A program made the position numbers and the translations under genes. From Hormiphora californensis (lineage: Eukaryota > Ctenophora > Tentaculata > Cydippida > Pleurobrachiidae), in assembly GCA_020137815.1 (NCBI GenBank), contig CM035358.1, forward strand, positions 5,173,488-5,237,487: a DNA stretch of 64,000 bases, written 5' to 3'. Positions 11,193 through 26,585 of this stretch are shown here, one piece after another. Under the pieces are notes generated by a model. The model made no database searches. It was not told where the DNA came from and saw only the letters and a program-made list of their open reading frames with translations. Within the stretch, counting starts at the first letter, position 1; each line of letters starts with the position of its first letter.

Positions 11193-11828
11193 CAACGTAT
11201 GCCAAGGAAAAAGTTCGCTTTTGGCTGCCTTTTTTAGCGCTCACCGGCCACCGCTCAGCGCTCCCTTCTCAACCTCCCAGTCTGTAAGTGTCAGTCATAC
11301 ACATTTCCACCTGGAATTCCCTGCTCGCATTTTCTGTCAGAATCTGTATAACACGCACGTATGCCAACGCATCTGCACGTGCGGTTCTTCCAGATAGAAA
11401 TTCCAATTTCCAAATAGAAATTCCAGATAGAAATTCCAAATAGAAATGTGTATGACGCCGTGTTAGAGCCTACTTTAGCAAAAGCAATAGTCTGAGACTT
11501 GAGCAAATTTCCAATACTCACGTAAGGCACTTTCCGTCTTAGCTACTAAATCTTTTATCTTTTCGCCCGGGTGTCAGGTTTCTGCGGACATCTGGACACC
11601 CAAGCACACTTTCACTGTCTTAGCTAGTAGCTAGCCACTTAAAAAAATTCCTGCTGCCTACGACCTGGTGTATCTGCGTTCTCCGCCATGTTTTGCTTCG
11701 CCAGTCGTCATTCTTGCACGCCGCACGATGAAGGACTGGAAACTTTTGACTTTTTTATTGATATTATTAACTTGAAAACTGTAAAAGTCTAAAATACTAA
11801 CTCCAATTAGCCTTTTAGTAGCTGATGC

Positions 11829-13289
11829 ATGTCGCTATACCGGTCTAAGTCGCCCCTGAGGACCCCTCTCTCCAAATCAACTCCAAAGTACAACAGTACT
11901 CTACGCCGGAGTGCCAGCTTCGGAAAATCCAAAAATGCCAACAACTCAACCTTGAATAAGTCCCTCGGTTCAGCGGGTCTCGATTTGGCTACGGTCGAGA
12001 GTGAGTACATTAAAAACCTTCAACAGCAGGTTTACTTCCTGGAGCTCGAGGCAAACTTCCTTCGAGACCAAGCACAAAAAGCTGAACTCCTCTCCAAGCA
12101 CTCTGCAGCGGACGAGGCAACGAAGTGGAGGCGTCGGTTGAAAGATGTCGAAATCGAACAGGATTCTCTGAAGAGTGAGATTCGTAGGAAGGAGATTGAG
12201 GCTGAAGCTGCTGATCTGGAGAGAAGGCAGTATGTTAAGGAGCTGAAATCGTTGAAACACACCGCCGCCGCTGAGAAAGACCACCTCATTGACGAGATAT
12301 CCTCACTTCGAAACAAGTTGGACAGTAGCTGTCTTAATGAGAAGAAGTTGCAAATTCAGCTGGAGACGGCTGAGGAAACAAAGACTGCCACTCTTGGGAA
12401 AGCGCTCGATGTTGAGAGTAGGTTGGCTGTAGTTCGTGATCAACTGGACAGGACCTTGAACACCAACAAGGAGCTGAGGACGGATCTGGCTGAGAAGAGG
12501 GTCGAGATCAAGCAGTTCAAGATGCAGCTAGGAGATCTAGAGTCCAAGTACCTGACACAAGCGACAGAGTTGAAGGAAGCAGCCATATCTGATATGAGAG
12601 GAAGGCTGGCTGATATGCGGGTGAGGATGAGGGAATTGGAGGTGACTTCGGAGCTCGATAAGAGTCTCAAAGAAAAGGCACTGGAAGATTCGACGAATTC
12701 CAGTAAAACGTGTGCCATGCTCAGAGAAGAAATCTGTGATTTGAAGGCCCAACTCAACAAGGAGAGGGATCTGTACGAGAAACAGAGCATCAAACGTTCC
12801 ATCGACACCGATGAGATAGCATCCTTGAAATACAAGAACAGCAAACTACAGGAAGATGTCTCCGGGCTGAATGATAGCCTGTTGAAGGAGAAGAAGAAGG
12901 CAAAGTCGTATCTATCCAAATTGGCTGATACCGATGCGGATCTCTCCACGAACAGAGCTAACGAGACCTTACTACGAAACAAGTTGGCTGATGTTGAGCT
13001 GACCAAGGATTCCAAGAGTCAAGAAGTAAGCTCACTTCGTAAAGATAAGAACCTCCTACTGGACCAGGTCATTGATCTGCAATCCAAACTAGATCTCAAG
13101 AACTCAGAAGTGTCCAGTCTGCTGGTAGAGATCGATTATCTCAAGAGCAAGGTGTCTGAGTTAGCGTCCGAGGCAAGGTTAAACAAGAGTCTGGAGACAA
13201 GAAGGTGGGAGGATATCGAGAATATGGCAGAAAAGATCCATCGATCACCGTCACCCCGGCCCCGATCACCCTACAAGTATGCAGCATAG
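11829..13289 (+). CDS. Single-exon coiled-coil protein, 486 aa
   Basis: I do not recognise the family. The first 50 residues are basic and Ser/Thr-rich with SP/TP sites and no signal peptide. From about residue 58 to 465 the chain is almost continuous heptad-repeat coiled coil, rich in Leu, Lys, Glu and Asp. It starts with YIKNLQQQVYFLELEANFLR, a dense heptad block. The tail is basic and ends in SPSPRPRSPYKYAA. This head-rod-tail plan suggests a filament or cytoskeletal/ciliary structural protein, but lamin and intermediate-filament rod signatures are not evident. The ATG at 11829 is the first in frame, and the head begins there. It lacks introns while its neighbours are intron-rich, which could mean an old retrocopy or a genuinely intronless gene. 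AT-rich sequence follows the TAG stop. Confidence 0.85.
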   Translation: MSLYRSKSPLRTPLSKSTPKYNSTLRRSASFGKSKNANNSTLNKSLGSAGLDLATVESEYIKNLQQQVYFLELEANFLRDQAQKAELLSKHSAADEATKWRRRLKDVEIEQDSLKSEIRRKEIEAEAADLERRQYVKELKSLKHTAAAEKDHLIDEISSLRNKLDSSCLNEKKLQIQLETAEETKTATLGKALDVESRLAVVRDQLDRTLNTNKELRTDLAEKRVEIKQFKMQLGDLESKYLTQATELKEAAISDMRGRLADMRVRMRELEVTSELDKSLKEKALEDSTNSSKTCAMLREEICDLKAQLNKERDLYEKQSIKRSIDTDEIASLKYKNSKLQEDVSGLNDSLLKEKKKAKSYLSKLADTDADLSTNRANETLLRNKLADVELTKDSKSQEVSSLRKDKNLLLDQVIDLQSKLDLKNSEVSSLLVEIDYLKSKVSELASEARLNKSLETRRWEDIENMAEKIHRSPSPRPRSPYKYAA

Positions 13290-13519
13290 CATCAGCATCA
13301 GACAATATATTAGGTGTCAATTACTGTGACGGATTTTAACAGACAGACCTCACGTGCAGAACTATCTCTCTTTATGCATTATATTGTACATAATATATAT
13401 ACCATGTTATACACAGTGTATTATTCTATGCATGTAATATAAACTATGTACCGACTATTTAAGTGTTCAAACCGCTAAGTGATTTTATATCCGAGTTTTA
13501 TTTTGATCACATGGCTTGG

Positions 13520-13592
13520 TGGCGGACTGAAAATCTCTCAACCAATTAGATAAACAGTCGACTCGGTTCTTACTTCTCTTCAGTCCGCCACT
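13520..13592. repeat. Short inverted repeat
   Basis: GTGGCGGACTGAA and TTCAGTCCGCCAC are inverted about 45 bp apart. This may be a MITE remnant in the intergenic region before the SR gene. Confidence 0.5.
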
Positions 13593-13934
13593 CAAATAAT
13601 ACAATTAAATGTATTTACCTCATTGAGGGCCTCAATACACCTCTCTTCCTACAGGTATCGATCAGACTTGTATCGATTGGATAAAAACCTGCTCACACCT
13701 ACAATTGGTATGACGTGAGAGATCTGCCTGTCTGCAGTAGATCAATTGTGTCTGTAATTTCACTGAAGACTATTATTAAGTCTGACCCAAGGTATCTCTA
13801 AGAGGGCAAGCCAAGCATCATCCATCCTCCAATCACAGCTCACTATTCAGATCACGTGACCCATGGCTGGTATTTTAGGGTGCAGCATCAGAGCCGCAGA
13901 CAGCCCATCATTTTCTCTGTTGTCAAGTGTTGTG

Positions 13935-15513
13935 ATGCCTTTCCTGTATATCGGTAATCTGGGGGTCGATTACGACCAAGATTCCGTTGAGAAGGACTTT
14001 GGATTTTATGGAAAGGTGGGTCTCTTAGACACTGTTCAGTTGTGTGCCTCACACCGCTCTGTGAAGGTTCGGTAGATCAACTTTTTAGTAGACACTAGCA
14101 TTAGACACGGTCTAGCGGTCGACAGTACACTATTTGTTATACGTTTCTTTGTTTTTAGGTGTCACTTTGTTCTCTACTTCTTTCTTAGGCTTATTGTACG
14201 TCCTACCTTAACCTAGCTTATATTGCTATTTTTATCTGCCGAGCACCGATCATCGGACTTCCGCTACTCCAGTACAGCTCTGAGAGTACTCTAGTACTCT
14301 GGTATTATAGGCCTGTGTGTATGTTAGTGCTTACTACTATATAATGGTCCTTTGTGTGTACTAATTTACAAACTAAATGTATGAGAGGCTTCTTTAAACG
14401 TTAATAGTTAATGCAGTCTAAACGGGATGATTCAGAAGCCAGAATTCAGTAACGTATCATAACCTACACTATTAGTTATACAGACCAAAAATCAGATCAG
14501 TAACTAAAGAAAGTCAGATCAGTTACCATAAAAAAATGTTCAATTTCTCACGTCTGAGATTTCATAGAAATTGCGTGTACCGACAGAGATTTTCAGATCA
14601 GTAACATGTGCCAAAATGGTAACCAGACCCAGACCAGACATTTCCATTACAGATTCGTGAGGCGTGGCATTGGCCCACCTTCGGGTACTGTTTCTTTGAG
14701 TATGACAACCACAGGGACGCAGATGATGCCTTGAAGGAACTGAACGGGGGTAAATCAGTAGAAGGTAAGCTTCTGCACTGCTGAATCGATATTTTTAGAA
14801 TTTTAAGCTATGGTTTTCCAAATAGAAGATCCAATTTGTTGTATTGGTGTTCTATTGAAGGATGAAATATTAATTAAACCTCATCTATTTTTCAGGAAGG
14901 CGGATGGCAGTTCAGTTTGCCCGACGTCCACGGAAGCACCTTCCCTCACGGGCAACAACAGATGATAAATGTTATGTGTGTCATCGATATGGACACTTCG
15001 CTAGAGACTGCCCTGATATAGGCAAGGACGTTGTATACTATATGGTTTTCTTTTCGTATCCCACTCTGATTTACAGAGAGAGGGTTGTTTGCGTGGATCG
15101 GTTATGATTATTCTACCAGGGGACAGAAGGAATAATGGATGATAATGATTTATTACACTAGATTAACCTCCCTAATTTTCAGGAATGCCAGCCCCATCAT
15201 CCTCCCGTCGCTCACCACCCTGCCGACACAGCCGGTGTCACCGTTCTAGGAGTCCCCTGAGTCCCAGTCCACCACCTAGAAGGAAACGCCGTAGGTCGAT
15301 CAGCCCCCGACCTCGAAGAAACGAAAGGTAAGCAAATTCTCGGTCGTTAGAGATCTGTCTATAAGTTTTTCCTTTTTTTAGCCAAATCACAGCTTATGCC
15401 TTATTTTACGAATTACCCCCATCTACAGGTCAAGATCCAGATCGCCAGTAATTCGACGGAAGCGCAACATCAGCCCGAGTCCAGAAAAAGTACGGCGTTC
15501 AAAGTCTCGCTAG
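13935..15513 (+). CDS. SR splicing factor, RRM plus CCHC zinc knuckle (SRSF7/RSZ-like), 182 aa
   Basis: A nuclear pre-mRNA splicing factor that binds exonic RNA. Exons are 13935-14015, 14653-14764, 14896-15021, 15183-15327 and 15429-15513; phases join and total 549 nt. The RRM occupies residues 1-78, with LYIGNL (RNP2) and GYCFFEYDN at the RNP1 place. A zinc knuckle, CYVCHRYGHFARDC, follows at about 93-106 with CX2CX4HX4C spacing. A short Arg/Ser tail then runs to the C-terminus (RRSISPRP, RSRSP). RRM plus one knuckle plus RS tail is the SRSF7/RSZ22 plan; SRSF3 lacks the knuckle. The third donor is GC (aG|GCAAGG), a GC-AG intron. An in-frame ATG at 13863 would add 24 residues, but 13935 gives the usual short N-terminus before the RRM. 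Confidence 0.92.
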
Positions 15514-17981
<2,468 letters not shown>

Positions 17982-20900
17982 TCACATCAATTCTTTCAAA
18001 AACACAACAAAAAACATCACAATCCACCCGACCTGCAGTCCAATAGTTCCTGATCCCACCCAAGGGGATGCAAATGTGTACCCTGTTTCTTTGTACGTTC
18101 CCTGGCAACGAAATTGCATCTTTCCACTTGGTGTGGCTGAGGTGTTGTAGGAATGAGTGAAGATCATCTGAGGGTCATCTGGGTCATACGATTCTTTGGC
18201 AGAGTACACGACTTCTTCTTTCTAGGATGAGAGGGTGGCCAGGATAATTGGAGGGAGAGATTATATAGTCAGATGTCAAGGCATAGTCAGTCTGGCTCTG
18301 ATTCAAGTTAAAATATCTTTTACTTTTAGTTCAACTAATTATTTATTACCTTATTAACAACAGAACACTCCAGTTCATTATCAAATGACTCCAGAAAGTC
18401 CACACCAGTATAATTACACTGGACAACCCCATCCTCCCATCCAACCTCCACTTTGGGTCGACTAAACACCTGGACCATATCTTGGATTATGTGTAGTATC
18501 TCTCCATTAGATCGTTCAAGTGATGCTATTGCTGTCCCACTGTCGGCCAGGGTTATGTTTCGTAATGTTACACTGTACATGTGCCTGACAGGGGAGAGAA
18601 TGATGGAGCGATCAGACATGGCCTTGCCATATTACATGATTGTTCGGAGAGGACAGTCTTTTCTGAGACAATTATGGCCATGGTCATGTTGGAATAAAAT
18701 TGAATCAGTACACTGCAGTGCCAGTAGTAGTTCAAGAACTAACTAGTTTTTTCCCTAAGTTCCTACCTTTGAGCAGTTTTGATATCAAAAAGAACAGTGT
18801 GTTTCACAGTCACATCCGCCCCCTCCTTCAGTTCCCTAGATCCCAGTTTTATAACAGGCTTGCAATCGGAAGCCTTGCTCATCTGATAAAATGTGAATTT
18901 AGGGTTTATCAAGAAGAAACCACAGATTTAAAATTTAACCCCCGAGGCCCTATGCTATGGGTTTACATATAATACCTGGTATGTGATCTGTAGAAGGAGT
19001 GTATCTCCCACCATAGCGGTTGTAGAATTCAAATCGAAGTTAATTATCCGGTCCCGTACCTGAAGAAGACACAATTTGTAAAAAGAACAGGACCTGGTTT
19101 TGATTTAGAGTTTAGACTAACAGTCGACCGTTCAGAGACTGTTTAGAGATCATGGCTCCCCCCCCCCTCTGAATCTATCCAAATAAGTAATTCAAATACC
19201 TGGATATCCACATTCATGGGTTCACTCCACTCCACAGTACCACCTTCTTGTGGAATTCCACATCTATACTCCCCAGAGTCCTCCATAACAGCCCTCTCTA
19301 TCATCACCTCCCCAGCTCCCCGCCACATCAGGAGGGATGAGGTGATCGGACCTCCATTCTGGCTCCTAGTGGAAACAGGACAAAATTTCAGGACGGAGTT
19401 AACTTGTCCAAAATCCCTCTGCTCTGGATTAGGCCGCTCTGGATTAGGCCGCATGATTCACTTTCAGATTACAAGTCAAAATGCCCAATTTAAAGTGAGA
19501 GTGGACCGGATCAGAATTGGACAAGTTTGTTGTAGGTAGTAGAGAATAGCTCTCTGAGCATTTTGCCTTTTTGCCGCTCAAAATCGACCCACCCATCACT
19601 GAGATATTTTTGTTATGTTGGGAGAATTTCTGCTGGATCAGTATTTATCAAACAGGATAGAAACAATCCTTGTGTTTTACTAACACATTCTTTAAATTTT
19701 TAATATTCTGGCTTGCATTGCCCTGCTTCTGTGCATGGACATGTCAACCTCACTGCTTATATTCAGAATGTGTTAGTAAAACACTACGATTGTTTCTATT
19801 CTGTTTTATACATACTGATTAAACAGGAGTTCTCCCAACATAACAAAAATATCTCAGTGATGGGTGGGTCGATTTTGAGCGGCAAAAACGCAAAATGCTC
19901 AGAAAGCTAATCTCTACTACCTACATCAAACTTGTCCAATTCTGATTCGGTCCACTCTCACTTTAACTGGAAAGGGGTAATGCCAATACCGAATTACTGT
20001 TAGAAATACCCATTATTATTACTCTCTTACCATTGAAGAAGTTCTTCGGGGTAACCGGTAGTATTACACTTCAGCCGTATCTCTTCATCTTCTTTAACTT
20101 TCTTACTACTAAAACCAACAGCCGATATTTTGAGTGGCGATACCTGATGAAATAGACATGACAAGCTGACAACATTCATGATCATTTCATCATGAACTGA
20201 GACAAAAATGAGCTGTATGGCGGCATACAGTGCGCTCAGATGGGTCGCGGCGCCAGACAGAAAATGAGAGTTAGGCCGGGTCCAGACGAGTAGTAGGTAG
20301 CTACTATGGTAGGCTACTATGGTAGATATCTACCACAGCTACCACTCGTCTGTACACCTATATCTACCATAAGCTACTATGGTAGGCGGTTATAGGTCGA
20401 GGTATAACCGCCTACTATAGTAGCTTACCATGGTAGGCTACTATAGTAGGTGGTCACTCGTCTGTTCACCCTCTGACCGCCTACCATTGTAACTTGTTGT
20501 CACATCTTACTGTGGGGCATAAGAAACTTGATACCCCCGATGATTACAGAAGTATCATGGTAGATGTGTCAGAGGGTGGCCAGACGAGTGGTAGCTAGCC
20601 TACCATAGTAGCTTTGCTACCACTCGTCTGGTCAGTTCCCAGCTACTATGGTAGCTTACCATAGTAGCCTACCATAGTAGCTACCTACCACTCGTCTGGA
20701 CCCGGCCTAAGACAGAGTCGAACCCAAACTAAAAGACATGAGACGACTATAACAGCTAACACATACCTTGACAACCAGAGTAGTCTCCTGTTCCTCACCT
20801 CCATCTCCCCCGCTCAAAATACACTGATATGCCCCAAAAGCCGGTGTGTACGAGGTGAAACCATCCTTGTACAACCTCCCAGGTTGACAGATGTCTCCCA

Positions 20901-22817
20901 ATTTCTCCACTGTGTCATCCAGTTCCCCATCAGTTGTGGGGATGGTTGACACCAGGTTTGGGGAAGTGGTGGGGTTGGATGAGGAGGAGGAGAGGCTGCC
21001 AGTCTGACCACCGATTACAACCAGCCGACTGAGGGTGCTACAACCACCCACTGCAGATGCCTTACATCGGTAGGAACCTGGGATTATAGTGGGGGAGCTG
21101 GTGCTGTGTCGTTCATACTACTTTTTAGCTTGAATGAGTTTTTAGTTCGGGGGAGGTGAGGGGTCTTGAATAATGTAACATGTTTATAATAATAAGATAT
21201 CCCACCTGGTTCGCGTATAACAATTTTAGTCTCAGTTTTATCTTCAATAACCTTCCCATTCCGCTCCCAAGATATCTCAACTGCAGAATCAGGTGCTGCT
21301 ACAACTGCGTCACAGGTCAATGTAACACGTGGACTGTTATCAAACGAACCACCTGGAGAAGTCAGTGTTATTGTTTCTAAATATAACTTATAATAATCGA
21401 GATTATAATTTGAATGATTAAAAATCTAATCTTGTAAAAACCAACTAACGACCATTTACCTTCGGGTTCTGCAATGAAAATGGGGTATGCAAAAGTGCTT
21501 CGTTTTTGGAAGATGAATCCCTTTCCAGTTCCTTGACTGTACGCGTACTTGAAACTCTCAACTCCATTTGAAACTCCTCGACTGAATGCGGTTACACCAT
21601 CGACTAGAGAGAAATCAACTCTGCAGGGGGAGAAAAAAGTGGAGGGTAGATTTGTTTGAGCTGGAGTCTTAATTCCATGAACATAATCAACATGTTGTTG
21701 CAACAACCCAAACTCTCCTACCAAATACTCTTCAGTATAAAAAGTTAAAGAGCACCTTTCCGGCGGCGCCGACCCGATCTGAGCCACGTGTGTACCTGTT
21801 TCCGTTCATGAGAGCACCATCCTGCAGGGCAGCACAGCACACCCTGGAGTAAACCTGGTAGATCCCAAACCCAAACTGTTTAGAGTCGCTACAGTCATCC
21901 TCTTTACCAGTCATATCAACACACACACCCGAACAGATACCCTGGGAGATTGAGGGTTACGGGAAAGGGTGGAAAAATCAAAAAGGACAGTTTTTGTATC
22001 CCCCCGAGAGGAAAATATAGATAATTTTACCTGCACAACCCTCATATTGAGGGGTGTGCCGGTTGAAGAATGAATGCCTCAAAAGTAATAAAAAACCATG
22101 ATAATGTACTACATTAACCGTAGTATTATGCACTATGCTGCAGGGACATCACACACACACATCACCCACACACATGATATTGATCAAGCCTGAACCGTTC
22201 AACGGTACGAGGTGCCATCACTGATTTCGTGCAGTTGATCCGAGGATCACGAATTCAATTAATATGTCGTGATTACTGTTTAATAGCCCAACTGGTCATT
22301 CCGAAAAATCAGATACAAACACATTAATGTGCCGCACTGTATATGAGTTACTCCAACCCTCCAGTTTCAATGCTTGTTTAACGCCTAACTGGTTAGAAAG
22401 CAAGAACCCTGTTTAAACACAAGGATTGTTGCTGTTCGAGATATCCGATATAAAGATAGTGCTAATACATCAGTACTGTGGGAATATGATATGCGCCTAG
22501 ATATATCGAATCCAGTGGATCGCTTGGTTACTTCCTTCGTTAAACAAGCATTGAAACTGGAGGGTTGGAGTAACTCATATACAGTGCGGCACATTAATGT
22601 GCTTGTATCTGATTTTTCGGAATGACCAGTTGGGCTATTAAACAGTAATCACGACATATTAATTAATTAAAAACCGGAAGACACATTGCAATACATCCCC
22701 CTAGTTTACCTGTGCACAGCTTTGGTAGTCAAGCTGGTTGAATGTGTCATTGAAACCAATCTTCTGGATCCCATAGACAGAGACGAGGAGGCTCAGGAAG
22801 CAAAGATAAAATCGCAT
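17982..22817 (-). CDS. Secreted multi-Ig surface protein with C-terminal hydrophobic tail, 616 aa
   Basis: Eleven exons join in phase (1,851 nt): 22817-22710, 21941-21796, 21620-21460, 21376-21206, 21077-20767, 20143-20031, 19365-19200, 19059-18976, 18882-18767, 18584-18350, 18221-17982. Residues 1-16 (MRFYLCFLSLLVSVYG) are a signal peptide. A Cys-rich N-terminal module follows, with paired Cys. Ig-like repeats come next: one with LTCD, ISWERNG and YRC; one ending GAYQC; a clear one with RLKCN, LLQW and DSGEYRC; one without the Cys pair (LADSGTA); and one with VQCNYT and FRCQG. The last 24 residues are hydrophobic after PWVGSGT, with almost no cytoplasmic tail, as in a GPI-anchor signal. It probably acts in adhesion or recognition at the cell surface. 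The family is unknown. Introns 1, 5 and 6 each hold a different inverted-repeat element. Confidence 0.85.
19493..19963. mobile_element. TA-flanked fold-back MITE in Ig-gene intron 6
   Basis: Arms of about 200 bp start AAGTGAGAGTGGACCG and are inverted at the other end, with TA on both sides (19491-92, 19964-65). The size of 471 bp and absence of an ORF fit a non-autonomous Tc1/mariner-like element. Confidence 0.8.
20271..20710. mobile_element. Inverted-repeat MITE built of CTACCATAGTAG words, Ig-gene intron 5
   Basis: The ends TTAGGCCGGGTCCAGACGAG and their inverse bracket 440 bp. Inside, the near-palindromic words CTACTATGGTAG and CTACCATAGTAG are repeated many times on both arms. No ORF is seen. 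The target duplication is unclear, so the superfamily is not assigned. Confidence 0.8.
22260..22664. mobile_element. Fold-back element with TTAA flanks, Ig-gene intron 1
   Basis: Arms of about 128 bp beginning TATGTCGTGATTACTG are inverted around a central spacer of about 150 bp and flanked by TTAA. No ORF is seen. Confidence 0.7.
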
Positions 22818-24180
22818 TGTTAGATATCCTGCTGGGTAGGTTAGTCAATCTCTCTCTCTCCATCTCCCTTCTACTCGCTGCTCTCTTTTTCTCTTTTTCT
22901 CTCTCCCTATTTCCTTTCTCTCTCTATCTTTCTCTCACCTCAACTGTAAACTACAGGAACAAAAGCACTAAAAAGGCACCTAAGCTAAGGGGCCATCACG
23001 AAGATAAGGAAAATATGATTAAAAAGGAAAGGGGGGAAAGAAGGGAAGAAGAGGGAGAGAGAGAGAGAGGGAAGGGGGGAGAAGGAGAGAAGGAGGAGGA
23101 GGGGGAAAAGGAGGAGGAGAGGGGGAAAAAGGGGGGGAGGGAAAGGAGGGGAAGAAAGAGGAGAAAGAAGGGGGAAAACAAGGGAAGAGAGAAATCTCAT
23201 CCCTCTCTTTCTTATCCCTCCCCCCTCTCTCTTCTCCTCTCCCTCCCTCTGATCTCTCCCGGGGTAACAAAGGTAGGGCTAGGGAAAACCCTATGTAGAG
23301 GGGGGAAAAAACTAAACAGTGAGAGAGTGACATAAAAACTACAACCCAAAAGTTTTCCCCTGACATTAGACATAAGTAATGACATTGGGGAAAAATCATA
23401 AACAACAATGAGACTTCGAGATGAGTAAACATAAAGTGGAAACATATGGCGGAACAATTGGGAAGTATTAATACCAATTGTCATTGAAAGGTGGAAATTG
23501 TAAATGCAACTGCTGTCTAGGCGGTTGTTGTTATTTGTGAGAGTGTCGAGCAAGACAAGACGTTCACGACGATGTGTGGGGTATTTTTAAAATTTTTAAA
23601 AAGTTGCTTCTTTTTTAAATAAATTCATACACCATTCGATTCGTTTTGGGTTAACACGTAGGGGGTATGCGATTTTCATTTACATGTACCGCCCGGAATT
23701 TCGCTAATTTTTTTAATTGGGCTATTTTTAGTAACAAATAGGCCCCGGCAAAACAACGCCGGGCATGGGGGGGATCGCGCGGCGCTACGCGGCGGCAGTA
23801 AAAAACGGCCACAAAGGCGACTGCTTGCGGGGGTGATGAATGCGCGTGAGCGAATAGAAAGGGGTTTTTGAAAATCTCTCCCGCGTTTGGGGAAAGTTTG
23901 AGCTTTGAGCTTCCGGAACCCTCAGTCCCCCTGGGATGGTTGAATTGGTAATGGAAGTATGTTTAAAATGATCTCGATCACCGACCCGTGCCTTGTAAAA
24001 GGCATCAAACTTTTTTTCTCAAGTGTGATATAAAACAGACCTATTTGTGATGACAAATGGGTTCAAAAACCCCTAATGTTTGCCCGTTATGCCGTGCGGG
24101 TTGGTTTTGGGTTTTGTTGTAAAGGGGATTGGTCAGATTTGAAGGAAGGGGATTTTGATAGTATCTTTACACCCCAAACT
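22818..24180. other. Intergenic, pyrimidine- then purine-rich
   Basis: CT-rich 22,845-22,940, GA/G-rich 23,020-23,200, then AT-rich sequence of no recognised family. Long Lys/Glu or Pro/Ser ORFs here follow the base skew. Confidence 0.5.
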
Positions 24181-24955
24181 ATATAGAAAGAAAGAGAGAT
24201 GAGATAAGAATCCACCACTTGAGTACCTATATAACCCTCATTCCTAAAAAGAAAGAGGAGAGAGATTAGGAGGGGAGAAGATACAGCCCCTCCAGTACCA
24301 TTATAACTCCCACACTAATAGGAAAGAGAGAGAGGAGGAGAGAGAATGATGTACTTATGTCTTAGTACTGCACACAAACACATCTGTACAAGACACTATT
24401 TCTCTCAAAACTTCATAATTGTCTCAGTTCCCTTTCCTCCACCAGCATGATGTCTAGCACTATCTCTTTCACTCCCTCTCTCTCACAAATTAGGTACTTA
24501 TTGTACAATGTACACTTAATTTCTAATCTCTATCTCTCCCCGTCTCTCTCACATGCGTTTTGATCTGTTGTACTGTACTGTTGTATTGTTGGTTTTGTTA
24601 GTAAAGCGGCAATGTTGTCATGATTCATGGAATGAACGTATGAGAGAAGTTGATAGTCTCCCAACGCTCACACTAAAGAGAAAGAGAGAGGAGAAAAGAA
24701 TCCTTCCCCTTCAGTACAATTATAACTCTCCCACTAAAAAACCGTGGCACATACATGGCCAGTGTACAACTACATTACATGGCGTGTAACAGGGAGTGAC
24801 AAATGTTAGTACGGAGATCATCCAAAAAAAGAAAAGAAAGAGAGGGGAGAAGATAACACAGCCCTCTTCAGTACCAATACCATTATAACTCCCACATTAG
24901 AAAGAAAGAGATGCGAGAGAATGATGTACTTAGGTCTTATACTGCAGACAAACTA

Positions 24956-25116
24956 ACACACTATCTACCCCCTACTTCTACCGAGAAAACACGAGGAGAG
25001 TGGTGGGATGGGAGACATGGGGTAGATAGGGAGAGATGGTGTGTGTCATGGGTGTAGGTACACACATTTTTAGATTGTTCACATAGGTACCATTCCTCTC
25101 CCCTTTCTCTTCAACA

Positions 25117-25155
<39 letters not shown>

Positions 25156-25364
25156 TCTCCCCCTTTCTTTTTTCTTTCTCTCACACACTATCTACCCCCT
25201 ACTTCTACCGAGAAACACGAGAGAGTGGTGGGATGGGAGACATGGGGTAGGTAGGGAGGGAAATGTAGGATCTGGTGAAGGATGGGAGAGATGGTGTGTG
25301 TCATGGGTGTAGGTACACACATTTTAGATTGTACACATACATCCTCTCCCCTTTCTCTTCAACA

Positions 25365-25428
<64 letters not shown>

Positions 25429-25622
25429 CTTCTTTCTCTCACACACTATCTACCCCCTACTTCTACCGAGAAACACGAGAGAGTGGTGGGATGGGAGACA
25501 TGCGGTAGGTAGGGAGGGAAATGTAGGATCTGGTGAAGGATGGGAGAGATGGTGTGTGTCATGGGTGTAGGTACACACATTTTAGATTGTACACATACAT
25601 CCTCTCCCCTTTCTCTTCAACA

Positions 25623-25684
<62 letters not shown>

Positions 25685-25857
25685 CCTTTCTTTTTTCTTT
25701 CTCTCACACACTATCTACCCCCTACTTCTACCGAGAAACAAGAGAGAGTGGTGGGATGGGAGACATGGGGTAGGTAGGGAGAGATGGTGTGTGTCATGGG
25801 TGTAGGTACACACATTTTAGATTGTTCACATACATCCTCTCCCCTTTCTCTTCAACA

Positions 25858-25897
<40 letters not shown>

Positions 25898-26069
25898 CTT
25901 TCTTCTTTCTCTCACACACTATCTACCCCCTACTTCTACCGAGAAACAAGAGAGAGTGGTGGGATGGGAGACATGGGGTAGGTAGGGAGAGATGGTGTGT
26001 GTCATGGGTGTAGGTACACACATTTTAGATTGTTCACATAGGTACATCCTCTCCCCTTTCTCTTCAACA

Positions 26070-26129
<60 letters not shown>

Positions 26130-26306
26130 TTCTTTTTTCTTTCTCTCACACACTATCTACCCCCTACTTCTACCGAGAAACACGAGAGAGTGGTGGGATG
26201 GGAGACATGGGGTAGGTAGGGAGAGATGGTGTGTGTCATGGGTGTAGGTACACACATTTTAGATTGTTCACATAGGTACATCCTCTCCCCTTTCTCTTCA
26301 ACATTT

Positions 26307-26385
<79 letters not shown>

Positions 26386-26585
26386 TTCTTTTTTCTTTCT
26401 CTCACACACTATCTACCCCCTACTTCTACCGAGAAACACGAGAGAGTGGTGGGATGGGAGACATGGGGTAGGTAAGGAGGGAAATGTAGGATCTGGTAAA
26501 GGATGGGAGAGATGGTGTGTGTCATGGGTGTAGGTACACACATTTTAGATTGTACACATACATCCTCTCCCCTTTCTCTTCAACA

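Noticed and set aside
22817-23553. Lys/Glu- or Pro/Ser-rich ORFs
   Set aside because: Caused by purine/pyrimidine strand bias; no start or splice support.
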